Assembly: GCA_023515795.1 (NCBI GenBank) | Contig: JALGPX010000247.1 | Span: forward strand, 2,123 to 63,184 | DNA from: Amoeboaphelidium occidentale | Lineage: Eukaryota > Aphelidiomycota > Aphelidea | Direction: 5' to 3' | DNA length: 61,062 nt | Shown here: in pieces, positions 29,901 through 39,371 of the stretch | How the letters are laid out: every line of letters starts with the position of its first letter | Numbering within the stretch: the first letter of the stretch is position 1 | Notes under the pieces: generated by a model | Databases searched by the model: none | Seen by the model: only the letters and a program-made list of their open reading frames with translations | Told to the model about the DNA's origin: nothing | Position numbers and translations under genes: made by a program

Positions 29901-31037
29901 TCTACCAAGTGTTATATCTGAGAACATGCCATCGCGAGAATCATAAAAATTCAGCCTCAAGTCCTTCATTAGACAAGGCGGTCTAATAACTTTCCCGTTA
30001 ACATCTTGAGTATCTCCTTCATTGAAAGACAGAGATGGCGAATCCGAAACCACAATGCTGAATAAACAAGGAAAACTTTGATCTGACAAAACACCATCCA
30101 AGGAATCATCAAGAAATGCGATAGACTTCATACTTTCCCTATCGTGCAAAGACAAGACATATCTTTCGTTTTCGTCTTTGGATTCAACTCCCCCTGACGA
30201 AGATTCCGTATTATTGTTCACTAACGTCTTGTTGATCATAGGCTTTTCAATGGACGAAATTGAAGCATGCGATCCTGTCCTGCGATGTTTTCGTGTTGTA
30301 TCTTCGAGCTGCATTCTTTTCAGTAAATAAGGTGCCGGAAACTTTACAAAAGGCGATACTGAGAAGATAATACCATCCAACCGATGCAGTAGTCTCTGGA
30401 ATCGATCCAGTTTTTGGAATGCTTCATCGACCGTGTGAAAACCAAGCATTTCTTCCGTGTAGCCAAATGCAGAGAAGAAGGGTGCCAATTTATAGAAGGC
30501 TTTGGTAAGATCTAATTTGCTCCAGCTACGCTCCAACTGTTCCTCTTCGAGTTTTTGTGTTTGTTCTGCCGTTGCCCAAATCTTCCACCAAGATCCTGTT
30601 CTGTTGCGCAATTCTGGTAATCTGTACTGCAAATCTGAACATAATTGGCTCTCGAGAATTCCTTGAGAAGTAGCATATATCAAGAACCGAGTTATCTTGT
30701 ACACGCGCTGTTGTTGTTTCTTTGGAACACTGAACCATGTGATCTTGGCATACTCGCAATCCACATCAACGTGCTCCAGCTCCACATAAACAAAATCCTT
30801 CGCGCTTTCCACTATATCAATAGATATATCTGAACGATGCTCTAGTTGAGAACGAGTAGGCAGCTTGAAATGCAAATCAGCAGCATTCAGAGGGAAATCG
30901 CGAGCAACTACTTGCAAAACATCCATCAATTGAGCAGAACGAAGGTCAACTTCTGAAGAATTGAAGCAACGACGAAGGAGCTGTCGCGTCAATTCGTGAA
31001 TATGCAAAACATGGAACGGATGCAGTTCATTTGTCAT
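26946..31037 (-). CDS. Fab1/PIKfyve-like phosphatidylinositol 3-phosphate 5-kinase lacking FYVE
   Basis: Makes PI(3,5)P2 on endosomes and vacuoles. The 1363-residue protein has the family's Cys/His-rich region (LNFYDSRDG, TLGRFLLDL, SYCSICDK-like CxxC, GKFLELMCY). The lipid-kinase domain is at the C-terminus: IMENLFHGRRITHQFDLKG, VVDYSLLIGID, VGLVDYLCEYTFWKKLE and YKERFLKSMELYFPYIPDKW. The N-terminus (HELTRQLLRRC...DVLQVVARDF) recalls the start of the chaperonin-like domain, but the usual GG motifs are missing and the region is short. There is no FYVE zinc finger. Either an unrecognised upstream exon is missing or membrane targeting works differently. The start at 31037 is preferred over the ATG at 31100, which would overlap a plus-strand ORF. 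Confidence 0.9.
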   Translation of the reverse strand: MTNELHPFHVLHIHELTRQLLRRCFNSSEVDLRSAQLMDVLQVVARDFPLNAADLHFKLPTRSQLEHRSDISIDIVESAKDFVYVELEHVDVDCEYAKITWFSVPKKQQQRVYKITRFLIYATSQGILESQLCSDLQYRLPELRNRTGSWWKIWATAEQTQKLEEEQLERSWSKLDLTKAFYKLAPFFSAFGYTEEMLGFHTVDEAFQKLDRFQRLLHRLDGIIFSVSPFVKFPAPYLLKRMQLEDTTRKHRRTGSHASISSIEKPMINKTLVNNNTESSSGGVESKDENERYVLSLHDRESMKSIAFLDDSLDGVLSDQSFPCLFSIVVSDSPSLSFNEGDTQDVNGKVIRPPCLMKDLRLNFYDSRDGMFSDITLGRFLLDLVKDARDPCCRKSFACEKICQEPNWKHQFRFSSGQAKIIVEMEEIELGFENDFESNLTLGDVQITSRTYCSICDKAGPCNAMSALGLKCSLGKFLELMCYNKLFTPHGVPLCRAPLDRWDPHFDYPPVQEQLAETDGVGSQTASSEAKPGSKRKRHQSLRKFWPFKNSVTSGADGAATSSYGASTEILDNSKYSHFITEGACTIHRSSLYLEFTVHKFFKIKFRSENIGLQEVSLPSLSLRRNASVLSTENKGPEFAADGCGPFISPFIGISPLQLMVNSYFNGVFSFMDSLKSASLGSRSGLFKGNGSGEISEIEDFAALLLKERESIDKWLKEESSEFQSWSEISKCDFTRKLSIWARYRSLRRDVHNKVIAIDREIAHSVEMLILKYKRSLPKYEPSFHPDSFWRRISPVLIDPDVPSSFIAFALSAWEVREWMGILEECAVEVEKILESSKNTSKLDPLADRMVKMKELLQERNLPRFIESWSDDGLQYSQAFLVDGCHILYKFQKFQTTAAYEARHKRQPSEIYSELDEYNTASTVEESNDAPVLEFSVVIYFAYFFHLLRNKFNLALDDFVDSISCCHSWTPSGGKSDSPFYKTTDERFILKHFPAKKWLFSNGGSSSSSSSLAPFSGLKSNAIRKSFYGTMDEYNQAYEKDLSSISAIGKYLSYLLYETGNIGRTYKDTTHDDHSTLLVKILGEYRLVYKSQNNVENADNELDLVDTHFVIMENLFHGRRITHQFDLKGIRTRKAKDSTSVANNFSPLLRMLSSSGFRGRAGPSVNSTSNEEKRTLLDGNFIQSIYSENGKNFLASQGDFDSISALSLHPHSRHLLFETLAKDTDFLARSNVVDYSLLIGIDPYRKELVVGLVDYLCEYTFWKKLENKGKTTLKVLEQTMKGAIKRESSPLLERVSNTDESLAASFDLDGHSFFELVNTNGNDDIDDIVSESVTIQPPLKYKERFLKSMELYFPYIPDKWTLK

Positions 31038-31058
31038 GATCACGCTTAGCAATAAAGT

Positions 31059-31322
31059 ATGATTGATATTCGCAAGCTTTCTCAAAGGTTTCACAAGCAA
31101 AAGATAGCTGTATTTGATCCAAAGCCTTTCTTAATAAATTTTGGAGGATGCGAAGTAAAGCTGCATGGTATTTCGATAACTGCAACTGATGCGAAGGGTA
31201 AAGGTATTACAAAACACTCACTTGTAACGGCAGCGATTAAGGCATACGGTGCACCTCTCATTCCTACAGCGCATAGTAAATCATCAATTACCTCTTTAGC
31301 CTTTGCGTTGGTGCATTGCTGA
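31059..31322 (+). CDS. Small uncharacterised ORF (87 aa)
   Basis: The ATG at 31059 opens an 87-codon frame with FLINFGGCEVKLHGISITAT and ITKHSLVTAAIKAYGAPLIP, ending at 31322. It lies head to head with the Fab1-like gene (21-bp gap) and 76 bp before the Taf14-like gene. The sequence looks protein-like rather than random, but no family is recognised. Its reality is uncertain. Confidence 0.35.
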   Translation: MIDIRKLSQRFHKQKIAVFDPKPFLINFGGCEVKLHGISITATDAKGKGITKHSLVTAAIKAYGAPLIPTAHSKSSITSLAFALVHC

Positions 31323-31398
31323 TCCGGCGTTGAAATCGCTTTTCCTTTCGCTCACTATCAAGCTCATTCGCAACAGCTCCAGATAGAAACCAAAAAGC

Positions 31399-32177
31399 AT
31401 GGCAGAATTGGTGAACATAAAAAAATTTGTCCGCATTGTTTCGCAGTCTACCAAGACTGGAGATTCCATGCTGGTGGAGAGCGCCGACGGAAAGACACGA
31501 CCATGTCCTCTATTCAATTGGGCAGTCACTGTTCATGATGGCAACAGCGCAATTACAAATCCGAACTGGATAAAGACTGTTGAATACCATTTGCATCCCA
31601 CGTTTACTGATCCTGTTAGAGGTAATTGAAATTATTCCGAGTTTCTGCTAATGCTTGATTGTGTTGTGTAGTTGTCGATCAGCCACCGTTCCAAGTGAGT
31701 GAGTGCGGTTATGGTTCATTCGACATGCGCGTTACGATCCACTTTCCGGATGCGTACCACATTAAACCGCATTCATTTGTGTTTCCCCTGCGTCTTGACA
31801 AGGAGAGGTACGAAGAGTGTCACACGATAAGATTGAAGAATGTCCCAAAAGATGTTGCGATTAAACTGGTTGGTGCAGAGAACTTGGAGAATAGCTTAAT
31901 AAGTAACAACGAACCGGAGTTGTTGTTTGGTTATGATGTGGACGCTTTGGCTGATTCTTTAAGCAAGCTGAGCGGTCCAAAGGTCCTAAAGGTGTTGGAA
32001 ATGTTGAAGAAGTTTCGCACAAAGGCCACTTATATTGAAGAACAAGACGGTTAGTTCTTCTTATTTACTGATCTAATTCTTTTAGGCGAGTTTCATTTCG
32101 ATTTGTATACGCTGTCTCCTGATGCAGTTGCTGCATTGTGGCAGTTTGTTCAGGTTAATGCAGGTGCTGATGCTTAA
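31399..32177 (+). CDS. Taf14-like YEATS-domain protein
   Basis: Taf14 is a shared subunit of TFIID, TFIIF, SWI/SNF, INO80 and NuA3 that reads acylated lysines. Exons 31399-31621, 31672-32049 and 32086-32177 give 230 residues. The YEATS domain spans roughly residues 5-125: FNWAVTVHDGN, VEYHLHPTFTDPVR, then across the first intron VVDQPPFQVSECGYGSFDM and VTIHFPDAYHIKPHSF. The C-terminus is an ET-like domain: DSLSKLSGPKVLKVLEML, then EFHFDLYTLSPDAVAALWQF after the second intron. Both domains and the length match Taf14. Introns are 50 and 36 nt. Confidence 0.9.
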
Positions 32178-32253
32178 GTGAGAGAATTTGGCCTGTGTTC
32201 ATTTGGTCTTAGCCTTAAACTTGTAATAAACCACTTCATAATTTGACTTGAGA

Positions 32254-33332
32254 ATGAAATATAAAGTTGGTTACTTGTTCACTGACAAAAAGATTAAATC
32301 TTCTGGTCTGGTGCTGAAAAGCTTGGAGCTCGCGTTGAAGTAAAAGCATTGTTACATGTTTCGCCTAAGTTTCATAGAGAGCGATCCATAGAGTGGATAA
32401 GGATCGAATTAGAAGCCATTCCTGATGGTTTAGATGCAATTGTGCATAAAATAACGGATTTGCTGGTCTCTGAGACAGAAAATGATTTATTGTTGTCTCA
32501 AGTCTCATGTGGAGGCGTAATTAGTGTTTTGAATGTAATTCACGAGTATTTATGAGTTCTTGATGTCTAGAATTACCTTGAGAGGTTTCCAAAGTGTATT
32601 CTTATTGAGCCTTTTGAGGCCCTGGAGAAATTGCTTACAAGAAAGTCAATGTTACAGGCATTTGTTCGCGTTTGCTGTGAGTTTAGTTCTTCTGCTGAGC
32701 AGTCAAAGTATGAGTTTTGTGCGCCAGTGTATCAAGTTCTGAACGCTGATGCGTTACAATCGATTCAAGATAAGATTTTTCCTGCAATAGTCAAAAACAA
32801 TACCGCATGTGCTCTTTCAAAATCTCATGTAATGTATGCTGTATCTGGCAGAGAAGATGTTGATAAGTTGAAACGATTTGTTGGCAGAGATGAGGATGTG
32901 GTAGCGCAGCGGTTCGTTCCGCATTATGGAATTATTCTCAAAGTCTACGTGTTGGATGATCACTTCTTCATATCACTAAGGCCAAGTATAGAGCAAGCTG
33001 TGGAATTCATCTCTTTTAACTCTCAAGATCTCAGGAAAGATTTCAATCCAGATGAACTATTCAGTGAAAAGTATCAGCAGGTGGAAGCATTGATAAATGA
33101 TTTAAACTTCAAGTCGACATTGAAAAGATTCATATCACGCGTTAGGAGCGAATTCAATGGGATCTCTTTATTTGGATTAGATTTGGTCATTTGTGAAGAT
33201 TCAGGCCGACTGAACATTCTCGACATCAATTATTTCCCTGGTTATAAAAACATCTCAGAATTCCCGGAATTATTTGCATCTTTTCTTGAAAAGAGAATAA
33301 CATCTCCGGATAAATATTTATTGAACTCTTAA
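32254..33332 (+). CDS. Inositol-tetrakisphosphate 1-kinase (ITPK1), ATP-grasp
   Basis: Phosphorylates inositol tri- and tetrakisphosphates with an ATP-grasp fold. Seen: MKYKVGYLFTDKKIKS, KLGARVEVKALLH, GLDAIVHKITDLLVS, then after a 36-nt intron (32535-32570) NYLERFPKCILIEPFEALEK, AQRFVPHYGIILKVYVL, FISLRPSIE, GISLFGLDLVICEDSGRLNI and DINYFPGY, which holds the Mg-binding Asp/Asn. The first ~18 codons and the rest are in different frames. The change lies near 32300-32315 with no plausible intron, so a one-base sequence error or a mutation is likely. The last 15 bp overlap the 3' end of the convergent PB1 gene. Confidence 0.85.
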
Positions 33333-35315
33333 GTACAAGTAAAGACATCCTTGGGAATATTGTGAAAGATCAATTGCTGTTAATAGATCTTCGTCGCATT
33401 TAATCTGAATAAAATCTCCATCTTCGTCCTTGTATTCCAAAACAGAATCACTATCGTTTCCTCCATGAAAGCGTTCTCCTCGTGCTTTGAATTTCTTAAC
33501 AACCCTCGTTTTCAAAGCGACAAATACACCGTTCGATGTTTCACCTTTGGCTTGCAGCTCAGCATCTTTTAACTTTGTCGTAATAATTGTATCATTATAC
33601 CTGGTCTTGACTTTGATACCGCTAAATTTTCCACACGGACCTTCTTGATCTGGTTTTGCTGAATTAGCATTCTGATGTTGCTTCCGTTCATTGTATGCCT
33701 CGTATCTGAGACTCAGTCGCTCCAAAGAATTTTCCAAAGCTCTTATATAGTCCAAAGATTCTTTTTCAACGGAACATAAATCATTCTTGGCCTTTGCCAA
33801 GGAACCAGTTGATTCTGTGGAGATTCTCTTAATTTTAGCCAACTTTAGATCAAGATTGCGAAGGGATCTTTTCAGAATGTCTTTTCCTTCCTCCTGCCTT
33901 AATTGAGGTATATGTGGTTCGTCTGAAGAATTCCTAGGAGTCCAAGTTATATCATTTGCATCGAATGAAGGATCGTAAACAAATCTTCTGATAGGAACCA
34001 ATTTTGCCTCGATTTCATTAATACTTTTCGAGCTAGCTGGACAACCTTCATTTGCAAGATCTTCCACCTTTTCATTGATATCGACAACTTTTGTCAGGAG
34101 TTTTTGTATGGCATCAACCTCATCTTCGCCATCACTTGCTTCTCCGTATGATTCTTCGGCATCAAAGGCTTCAATGTATCCACCATCATCTGAATAAATG
34201 CTATGAGAATTGTCAAGATAACTTCCAGTAACGCTTTCATTACTCAGGCGCCGTTCCAAATTATTTTCATTATCATTTCCATGGACCGTTTGTTGAGAAG
34301 CCAAGAATTTCTGCGTTTGAAGGATTTCTTGCGTAAGTTCAGTTAGCTTCGTTAAAGCCTTTACTTCCCTTTCTCTTTCTGTTCTGCCGAAACCAGAACC
34401 TAATGGTTTTGAGGACTCTCTTTCGAGACTATTCTTGTGTCCTTCATAAGTGAACCATACAGGCCTCAGTTCCTCCAAGATGCTATTGTACTCACTACAA
34501 AGGCTTTTCTTGACATGCGAAATAGTTTCTGAGCCGGCAAAACGTAACGAATAACCGTATCTCTTCTTCACGACAGAATTCTGTAAATTCAAACTCCATA
34601 CTGGTCTCAATTCTGCAAGCAACGAATTAAATGCACCGGATAAACTACGGCTTTCCACTTGCATCAAAGATCTCGTGCTTTTATCGATTGTCATTAGAGG
34701 ATTCGTGCCTGCAGCTTTACCACTCAAAGCCTTCGCTTTCCCGTTTTTACTTCCAAACATGCTCTGTAACAGGAGCTTTCCACGCATTATTTCAAGAGAT
34801 CTTCGCTGTGACAGCTGGACCAAATCTTCACAGAGATCTTTTCTTATCGGTTTTAATTCCTTAAATTTGCGCTTATTAACGTTCTCTAGTTCCCAAGGTA
34901 TTCCAGTGTTGATCGATTTTGAGTACCAGAACACAGGAGATCCCAAAGCCTCTGCAATAACAGTCTCATGAGGTAATAAATCATATCGCTCTCCTTTAGC
35001 TCTTAATCGCATACGAGCGAAATCTTGCAGACTTTGATCAGCATCCTCTTTGAAAGGCTGATACTTCTCATACTCTGTTTCCTTCTCATTATTAGAGTCG
35101 CGCGAAACTTCTGACAAGGTGATCGACGGAGCGTCAGAGCCTCTTCTAGACCCACTGTACTCACTACATCGATCACTTTTTGAGCTGTTTGCTGAAGAGC
35201 AGTCCGAGGCGTTCTGATAGAATGCAGGTAATGCAGATACATCTTTGAATACTTCAGAGCTGTTGAACAATGTCTCAACAAGTAAAGATCTACGTAATTC
35301 CTCGTTCTTCCGCAT
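33318..35315 (-). CDS. PB1-domain scaffold-like protein
   Basis: A 665-residue intronless protein. Its last ~95 residues form a PB1-like domain: a basic first strand (GIKVKTRYNDTIITTKL) and an acidic OPCA-type loop (LEYKDEDGDFIQIKCDEDLL) before SQYSQGCLYLYLRV. PB1 domains pair head to tail in signalling scaffolds. The rest is disordered or coiled coil. ELRPVWSLN and ELRPVWFTY occur about 60 residues apart, an internal repeat (AELRPVW/EELRPVW) of unknown role. An acidic stretch and a coiled coil near residues 480-545 follow. No catalytic domain is seen. Its stop codon lies within the ITPK1 coding region. Confidence 0.6.
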   Translation of the reverse strand: MRKNEELRRSLLVETLFNSSEVFKDVSALPAFYQNASDCSSANSSKSDRCSEYSGSRRGSDAPSITLSEVSRDSNNEKETEYEKYQPFKEDADQSLQDFARMRLRAKGERYDLLPHETVIAEALGSPVFWYSKSINTGIPWELENVNKRKFKELKPIRKDLCEDLVQLSQRRSLEIMRGKLLLQSMFGSKNGKAKALSGKAAGTNPLMTIDKSTRSLMQVESRSLSGAFNSLLAELRPVWSLNLQNSVVKKRYGYSLRFAGSETISHVKKSLCSEYNSILEELRPVWFTYEGHKNSLERESSKPLGSGFGRTEREREVKALTKLTELTQEILQTQKFLASQQTVHGNDNENNLERRLSNESVTGSYLDNSHSIYSDDGGYIEAFDAEESYGEASDGEDEVDAIQKLLTKVVDINEKVEDLANEGCPASSKSINEIEAKLVPIRRFVYDPSFDANDITWTPRNSSDEPHIPQLRQEEGKDILKRSLRNLDLKLAKIKRISTESTGSLAKAKNDLCSVEKESLDYIRALENSLERLSLRYEAYNERKQHQNANSAKPDQEGPCGKFSGIKVKTRYNDTIITTKLKDAELQAKGETSNGVFVALKTRVVKKFKARGERFHGGNDSDSVLEYKDEDGDFIQIKCDEDLLTAIDLSQYSQGCLYLYLRVQ

Positions 35316-35491
35316 ATTAACTTGTTTTATCGTTATGCAAAAAATTGGCGACTAGCTTCAACTTATTGGTGCATCTTGCTGCTGCAATCAGTTTATGATG
35401 ATTGGCGGAGGATCTCATCAACCAATAGTACAGTCAGAAAACTTCACGAACGTAATTTATTCTTACAGTCTAATCGAAAGATTCCCATTAA

Positions 35492-36441
35492 TTAAGCCAT
35501 TGTAACTGTGATGCGCGGTGATCTTGCAGTTGCCATGCTTTCAATTAATTCAGAATCAGATTCCATCTTTGTTAACTTCGTCTTGTTTGAGCCCTTTTGC
35601 TGTTGCTCCAATAGCTCAGCATTCATTTTAGACCTCGCGAAAGACTCAGCAGAAGAATTTGATACACTACGTCTGTGACTTCTATCAGGTTCCATGCTTG
35701 CAGTAGACCACGAGCTTCGTCTGTTCCATGTACCAGAAGAGGCTTTAAGTTGATTTAAAAGAAATACAGTTTGGGTAGATGCGACTGAGGGTTTTTGTGT
35801 GCGAGGATCAACCCACGTGGTCTCGTGCGAAATGTGATTAACAAAATAAGGTATACCTTCCTTTGTTAAAGATACTTCCCAGCCTTCAGGAAGATCATTC
35901 ATGTCTTCGAAATTTGATTGTGCTCGTGATCTCGACAACAATGGCGATGGTACTGAGTCTTTGGCGATAGCTGGCATGGACTTATGAATATCCTCTACGT
36001 AAGAGCTTTCTGTATCAATTTGAAGTCGTAGTAATTCATAATCATTAAGAGTCGGATGCTGCCATGTTGTAACCCGAGAGTTATGACTAAAATGTTAGAC
36101 GAACTAGTAGCATAATTGACTTACTCGACGTAATATATGTTGCCATCAGTAGTGATACCCACTTCCCATCCCAGTGGAAGGGTTTCCCGAAGTCTGGATA
36201 GATGCCCTTTCTCTGCCATCTTCGAGATTCTTTTGATCGCTTGATCCACCGCAGCATCAACATCGTTTGAACCTGGTATCATGGCATCATCGCTAATAAG
36301 CGACTTTGGATTTCGTACAGTTGTCCTAGTGTTCATGTAACGCAATACTAGCAGTCCAGCCACGGAGATAGAGACCATTGTGATGGTGATGATTGTGGGA
36401 AGTACTGAAGACAACCAGCTAGTGATACTTTCGGAAACCAT
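35492..36441 (-). CDS. Membrane-anchored protein with two WW domains
   Basis: Exons 36441-36125 and 36086-35492 (38-nt intron) give 303 residues. An N-terminal membrane segment (VLPTIITITMVSISVAGLLV) precedes two WW domains. The first, LPLGWEVGITTDGNIYYV then DHNSRVTTWQHP, is split by the intron. The second is LPEGWEVSLTKEGIPYFVNH then ETTWVDP. WW domains bind Pro-rich ligands such as PPxY. The tail is Ser/Arg-rich. The layout recalls a membrane adaptor, for instance recruiting ubiquitin ligases or cytoskeletal partners, but no orthologue is recognised. Confidence 0.75.
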
Positions 36442-36554
36442 CTTATAACAGCGCAGTAAAAGTATCAGCAACCTAGATTAAAGGGTGTTTCAAGCGATTT
36501 TAAAAATAGTTGTTGCGTGGCGTCTATTTATCAATGAGCATTCAATCCAACCAA

Positions 36555-38007
36555 TCAAATAGCTTTAACCCTTTTGCTCTTCTCTTCTAGAAACTGTGAA
36601 CACTCGCTGACTCCACTTGATTCGCAGCCCTTCTTCAACATGTCCTGAAGCTTCTCGCTGGCTTCGAGATTGTAATATCGCGGTGAGTCGCTAGTAGCAT
36701 AGTAGTACAACTGGAACATTCTGTCCACAGGTGTCATTATTTCTAGGAATTTTTGCTCCATTTCATTCTGAATACTTTCTTCTTTTTCAATCTCCATCTT
36801 TACCTTCAACAACTTATCATCAGGAAGCAATCTCTTAATATTATTTGTATTCGGTAGCTCTGGCAGACTAAACTCAGCAAAAGGCGTTGGTTCAGGGCCA
36901 AGAACATAAGGCAAAGGTTTGTAAAAGTAGAAACGAGGTGCTTGTCTAAACGGGTAATCTTTTCGCGCAACTCTTTTCCTCTTGCCACCAACTTCCTCCT
37001 TTTTATCTTCTTCTTTAATTCCTGTGTATGCAATTTTCTCAGAAGACTCGACTTCTTTCAGTAATACACTCATCAATGCTTCAATTGATTCCATAGTTGG
37101 CATAAGTTTGAATGCCATTTTATGTCTTAACAAGTGAATGCCGAGCTTCGCATCTTTAACTTCAACGCATTTAGAAAGTATCTTATCGCTCAAATCGTTA
37201 TCAGGAGTATTGTATTCGCGGCGTAAAGAACCAGAACACAATTGACGCCATTTTAAAAGAACAACTGGCATGAGTTCTTTAATGTCTTTCTCTGTAAGAC
37301 CTTCTAAGCTAACAAAATCACGCAAGAAATCAGGTTTGACTGCTGGCGCATTGTGTGAGGCAGGATTAAAAGAACTTGAGATCTGCTCGAACATTTTCCA
37401 TGCCTTTTCAGAACATCCTTCTTTGCTTATTTCAGGTTTATCAGCGGCGCGCACCCATTTTGGCCTCATGGAAACGTAAAACCCGCCAACATTAAGCTGC
37501 TTATCCTGATAGCCCATTGGAATACGATCATCCCCACAGAACTTATTCCATCCATCGAGAACACGCTCTTCGATAGCAAAAGACGATGAAGGATACTTGT
37601 TTGCGCATGCGTGTCGATACTCGAGCCATGCCGTGTGTTGCGCTTCGATTTCAGCGTTCCACATATTCCAACCTAATTTGCTGCCAGACTGTTCTTTGCT
37701 CTCATTTAGCATTGCTTTTGAAATAAACGGATAGCCACTTGGCTCTGCAGTCTTGTCTACGATATTAGCATTAAAAGAATCCAAAAGCGTTACTCGATGA
37801 TTTCGATGCAACTTCTTTAACGCTCGAATACGTGATATCTTCAAACTTTTGCATTTTCTTTTGAGCCAGAAAGTACCATTCCTTCGGTCCAAAGAAGTTT
37901 GCGCATAGTTGCCTCCGCGTGTAGCGTTTTAAAGTGTCTTTGAAGTGCGGCGTCAATTGGAGACATTCTGTACCGCGCTTGAGGAAGTTTTTGTATTCCG
38001 CTGCCAT
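36555..38007 (-). CDS. Uncharacterised protein, 471 aa (2 exons)
   Basis: Exons 38007-37794 and 37756-36555 join through a 37-nt intron (SKSS/NKTAEPSG). The protein is helical and basic with no motif that I can name. Noted segments are GPKEWYFLAQKKMQKF, HTAWLEYRHACANKYPSS, MPVVLLKWRQLCSG, KRKRVARKDYPFR and a C-terminal coiled coil. The basic N-terminus and general character would suit a mitochondrial ribosome- or RNA-associated protein, but that is a guess. Its start is 24 bp from the divergent KCTD-like gene. Confidence 0.6.
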
Positions 38008-38030
38008 GATCGTGAGGATATGAAAATGGT
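38008..38030. promoter_or_regulatory. 23-bp divergent intergenic gap
   Basis: The ATGs of the uncharacterised minus-strand gene (38007) and the KCTD-like plus-strand gene (38031) are separated by only 23 bp, so promoters and leaders must overlap. Confidence 0.5.
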
Positions 38031-39281
38031 ATGGAAGCTACACTATCAAATAGTTTCTGTAAGATGTTTCATCACGAAAGCTCAGAGCAGATCACAGCAT
38101 CGAATGCCCAAGGCTCAAACGCTTCTAGCAGGTTGCCAATTATTACTGAACAGCTGAATGGAGAACCGAAGGATAATCAAGAAAGTAATAAGGGTCATAG
38201 ATCAGGTCATACTACACAAAAGACACAAGCGTCTCAGCATCATCCGCAAGAGATCCCATCGTCTGGGTTTATCAGTATTAACGTAGGTGGTAGGATCTTT
38301 CATACTACAGTCGAAACCCTCCGTCTTATTCCTCCTATGCCTTCTGATCTTTCAAATGTCGTTATACCTGCAATATCAGGACCGCTTTCGCCTGTTATGA
38401 AGAAACAGGCTGATGAAGAGCAATTCAGTGATCAGAGTCCCAGTTCACCTCCTGTTATGTCACCATCAATGGCTAATTCCAAAAAGCATGGGAGTTTACC
38501 GCCTTCATTCTTTAGTTTATTGCTTGGTAATAGTGGAGCTGCCGCTACTGCTTCTGGTTACCAACAGAACCAAACAGCAAACACATCGATAGGGGACAGC
38601 ACCTTGAAAAACAACAGCCAAGGAACCCTTAACTCTCATTTATCTCAATACTCAATGCAGCACCATGGTGGGCTTCTGTTTTACAAGAATATTGTTACCA
38701 GAGATCATGATGGAAATCTATTCCTTGATCGCGATCCTGCAATGTTTGAACATATTCTTACTTACCTTCGAACAGGTCAAGTGTTCATTGACGAAGGAAG
38801 TAAAACCAGCACATTAGTAACTTTACAAAGACTTAAGGCTGAAGCTGAATTCTTCCTATTGGATCATTTAATACAGATTATAGATATGATCTTGGAACAG
38901 GAGCGAGATAATACAGAAAAAGAACTTCAGAATTCTAATAGGGCTGCACAGGAAGACTGGATGGAGTATAGAGTCATGACCGTCTCAGATGTTGCCAACT
39001 CTACATTCTTGTCTCTACTGAATTCAGGAAAGGGTTGGAAAATCGAGCGAATGTTTACAGAATCGAAGGTCGTATTCAAATGTCCTACTTGTGTACAGTT
39101 GTTTGCTGGTGGATCATCAAGCACAGCATACTTCCCAAATGGTGCAGTGATACCGTGTCAATGTGCCATTAAACATGAAAAATCTGCGTGGGTGTCTGAG
39201 CAAATCCAAAGGGCATTATTGGTGAGGAAGAAGGGTGTTACGACAAATCTTAGCAGCAGTTCCCAATTCGCGCGCAAATAG
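38031..39281 (+). CDS. KCTD-like protein with an interrupted BTB/T1 domain
   Basis: The 416-residue protein carries the first strands of a potassium-channel T1-type BTB fold, FISINVGGRIFHTTVETLRL. After about 115 residues of Ser/Pro/Gln-rich low-complexity sequence the rest of the fold resumes: FLDRDPAMFEHILTYLRTGQV and LKAEAEFFLLDHLIQII. BTB/T1 proteins of this type usually serve as Cullin-3 adaptors. A C-terminal domain has CPTCVQLF and PCQCAIKH, suggesting a zinc site. The large insertion within the BTB fold is unusual. Confidence 0.78.
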   Translation: MEATLSNSFCKMFHHESSEQITASNAQGSNASSRLPIITEQLNGEPKDNQESNKGHRSGHTTQKTQASQHHPQEIPSSGFISINVGGRIFHTTVETLRLIPPMPSDLSNVVIPAISGPLSPVMKKQADEEQFSDQSPSSPPVMSPSMANSKKHGSLPPSFFSLLLGNSGAAATASGYQQNQTANTSIGDSTLKNNSQGTLNSHLSQYSMQHHGGLLFYKNIVTRDHDGNLFLDRDPAMFEHILTYLRTGQVFIDEGSKTSTLVTLQRLKAEAEFFLLDHLIQIIDMILEQERDNTEKELQNSNRAAQEDWMEYRVMTVSDVANSTFLSLLNSGKGWKIERMFTESKVVFKCPTCVQLFAGGSSSTAYFPNGAVIPCQCAIKHEKSAWVSEQIQRALLVRKKGVTTNLSSSSQFARK

Positions 39282-39371
39282 AAAACGGACTTCCTATAGA
39301 AACTGTATGAAACGGTTTGCCATATGTGATCGCCAGCGTTTTGCGCCATTTTTCTTTGCTTTGCATTCAAC

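Noticed and set aside
26946..31037. Two separate genes (a CCT-like protein plus a lipid kinase)
   Set aside because: The frame is continuous, and the order CCT-like, Cys/His-rich region, kinase is that of Fab1/PIKfyve.
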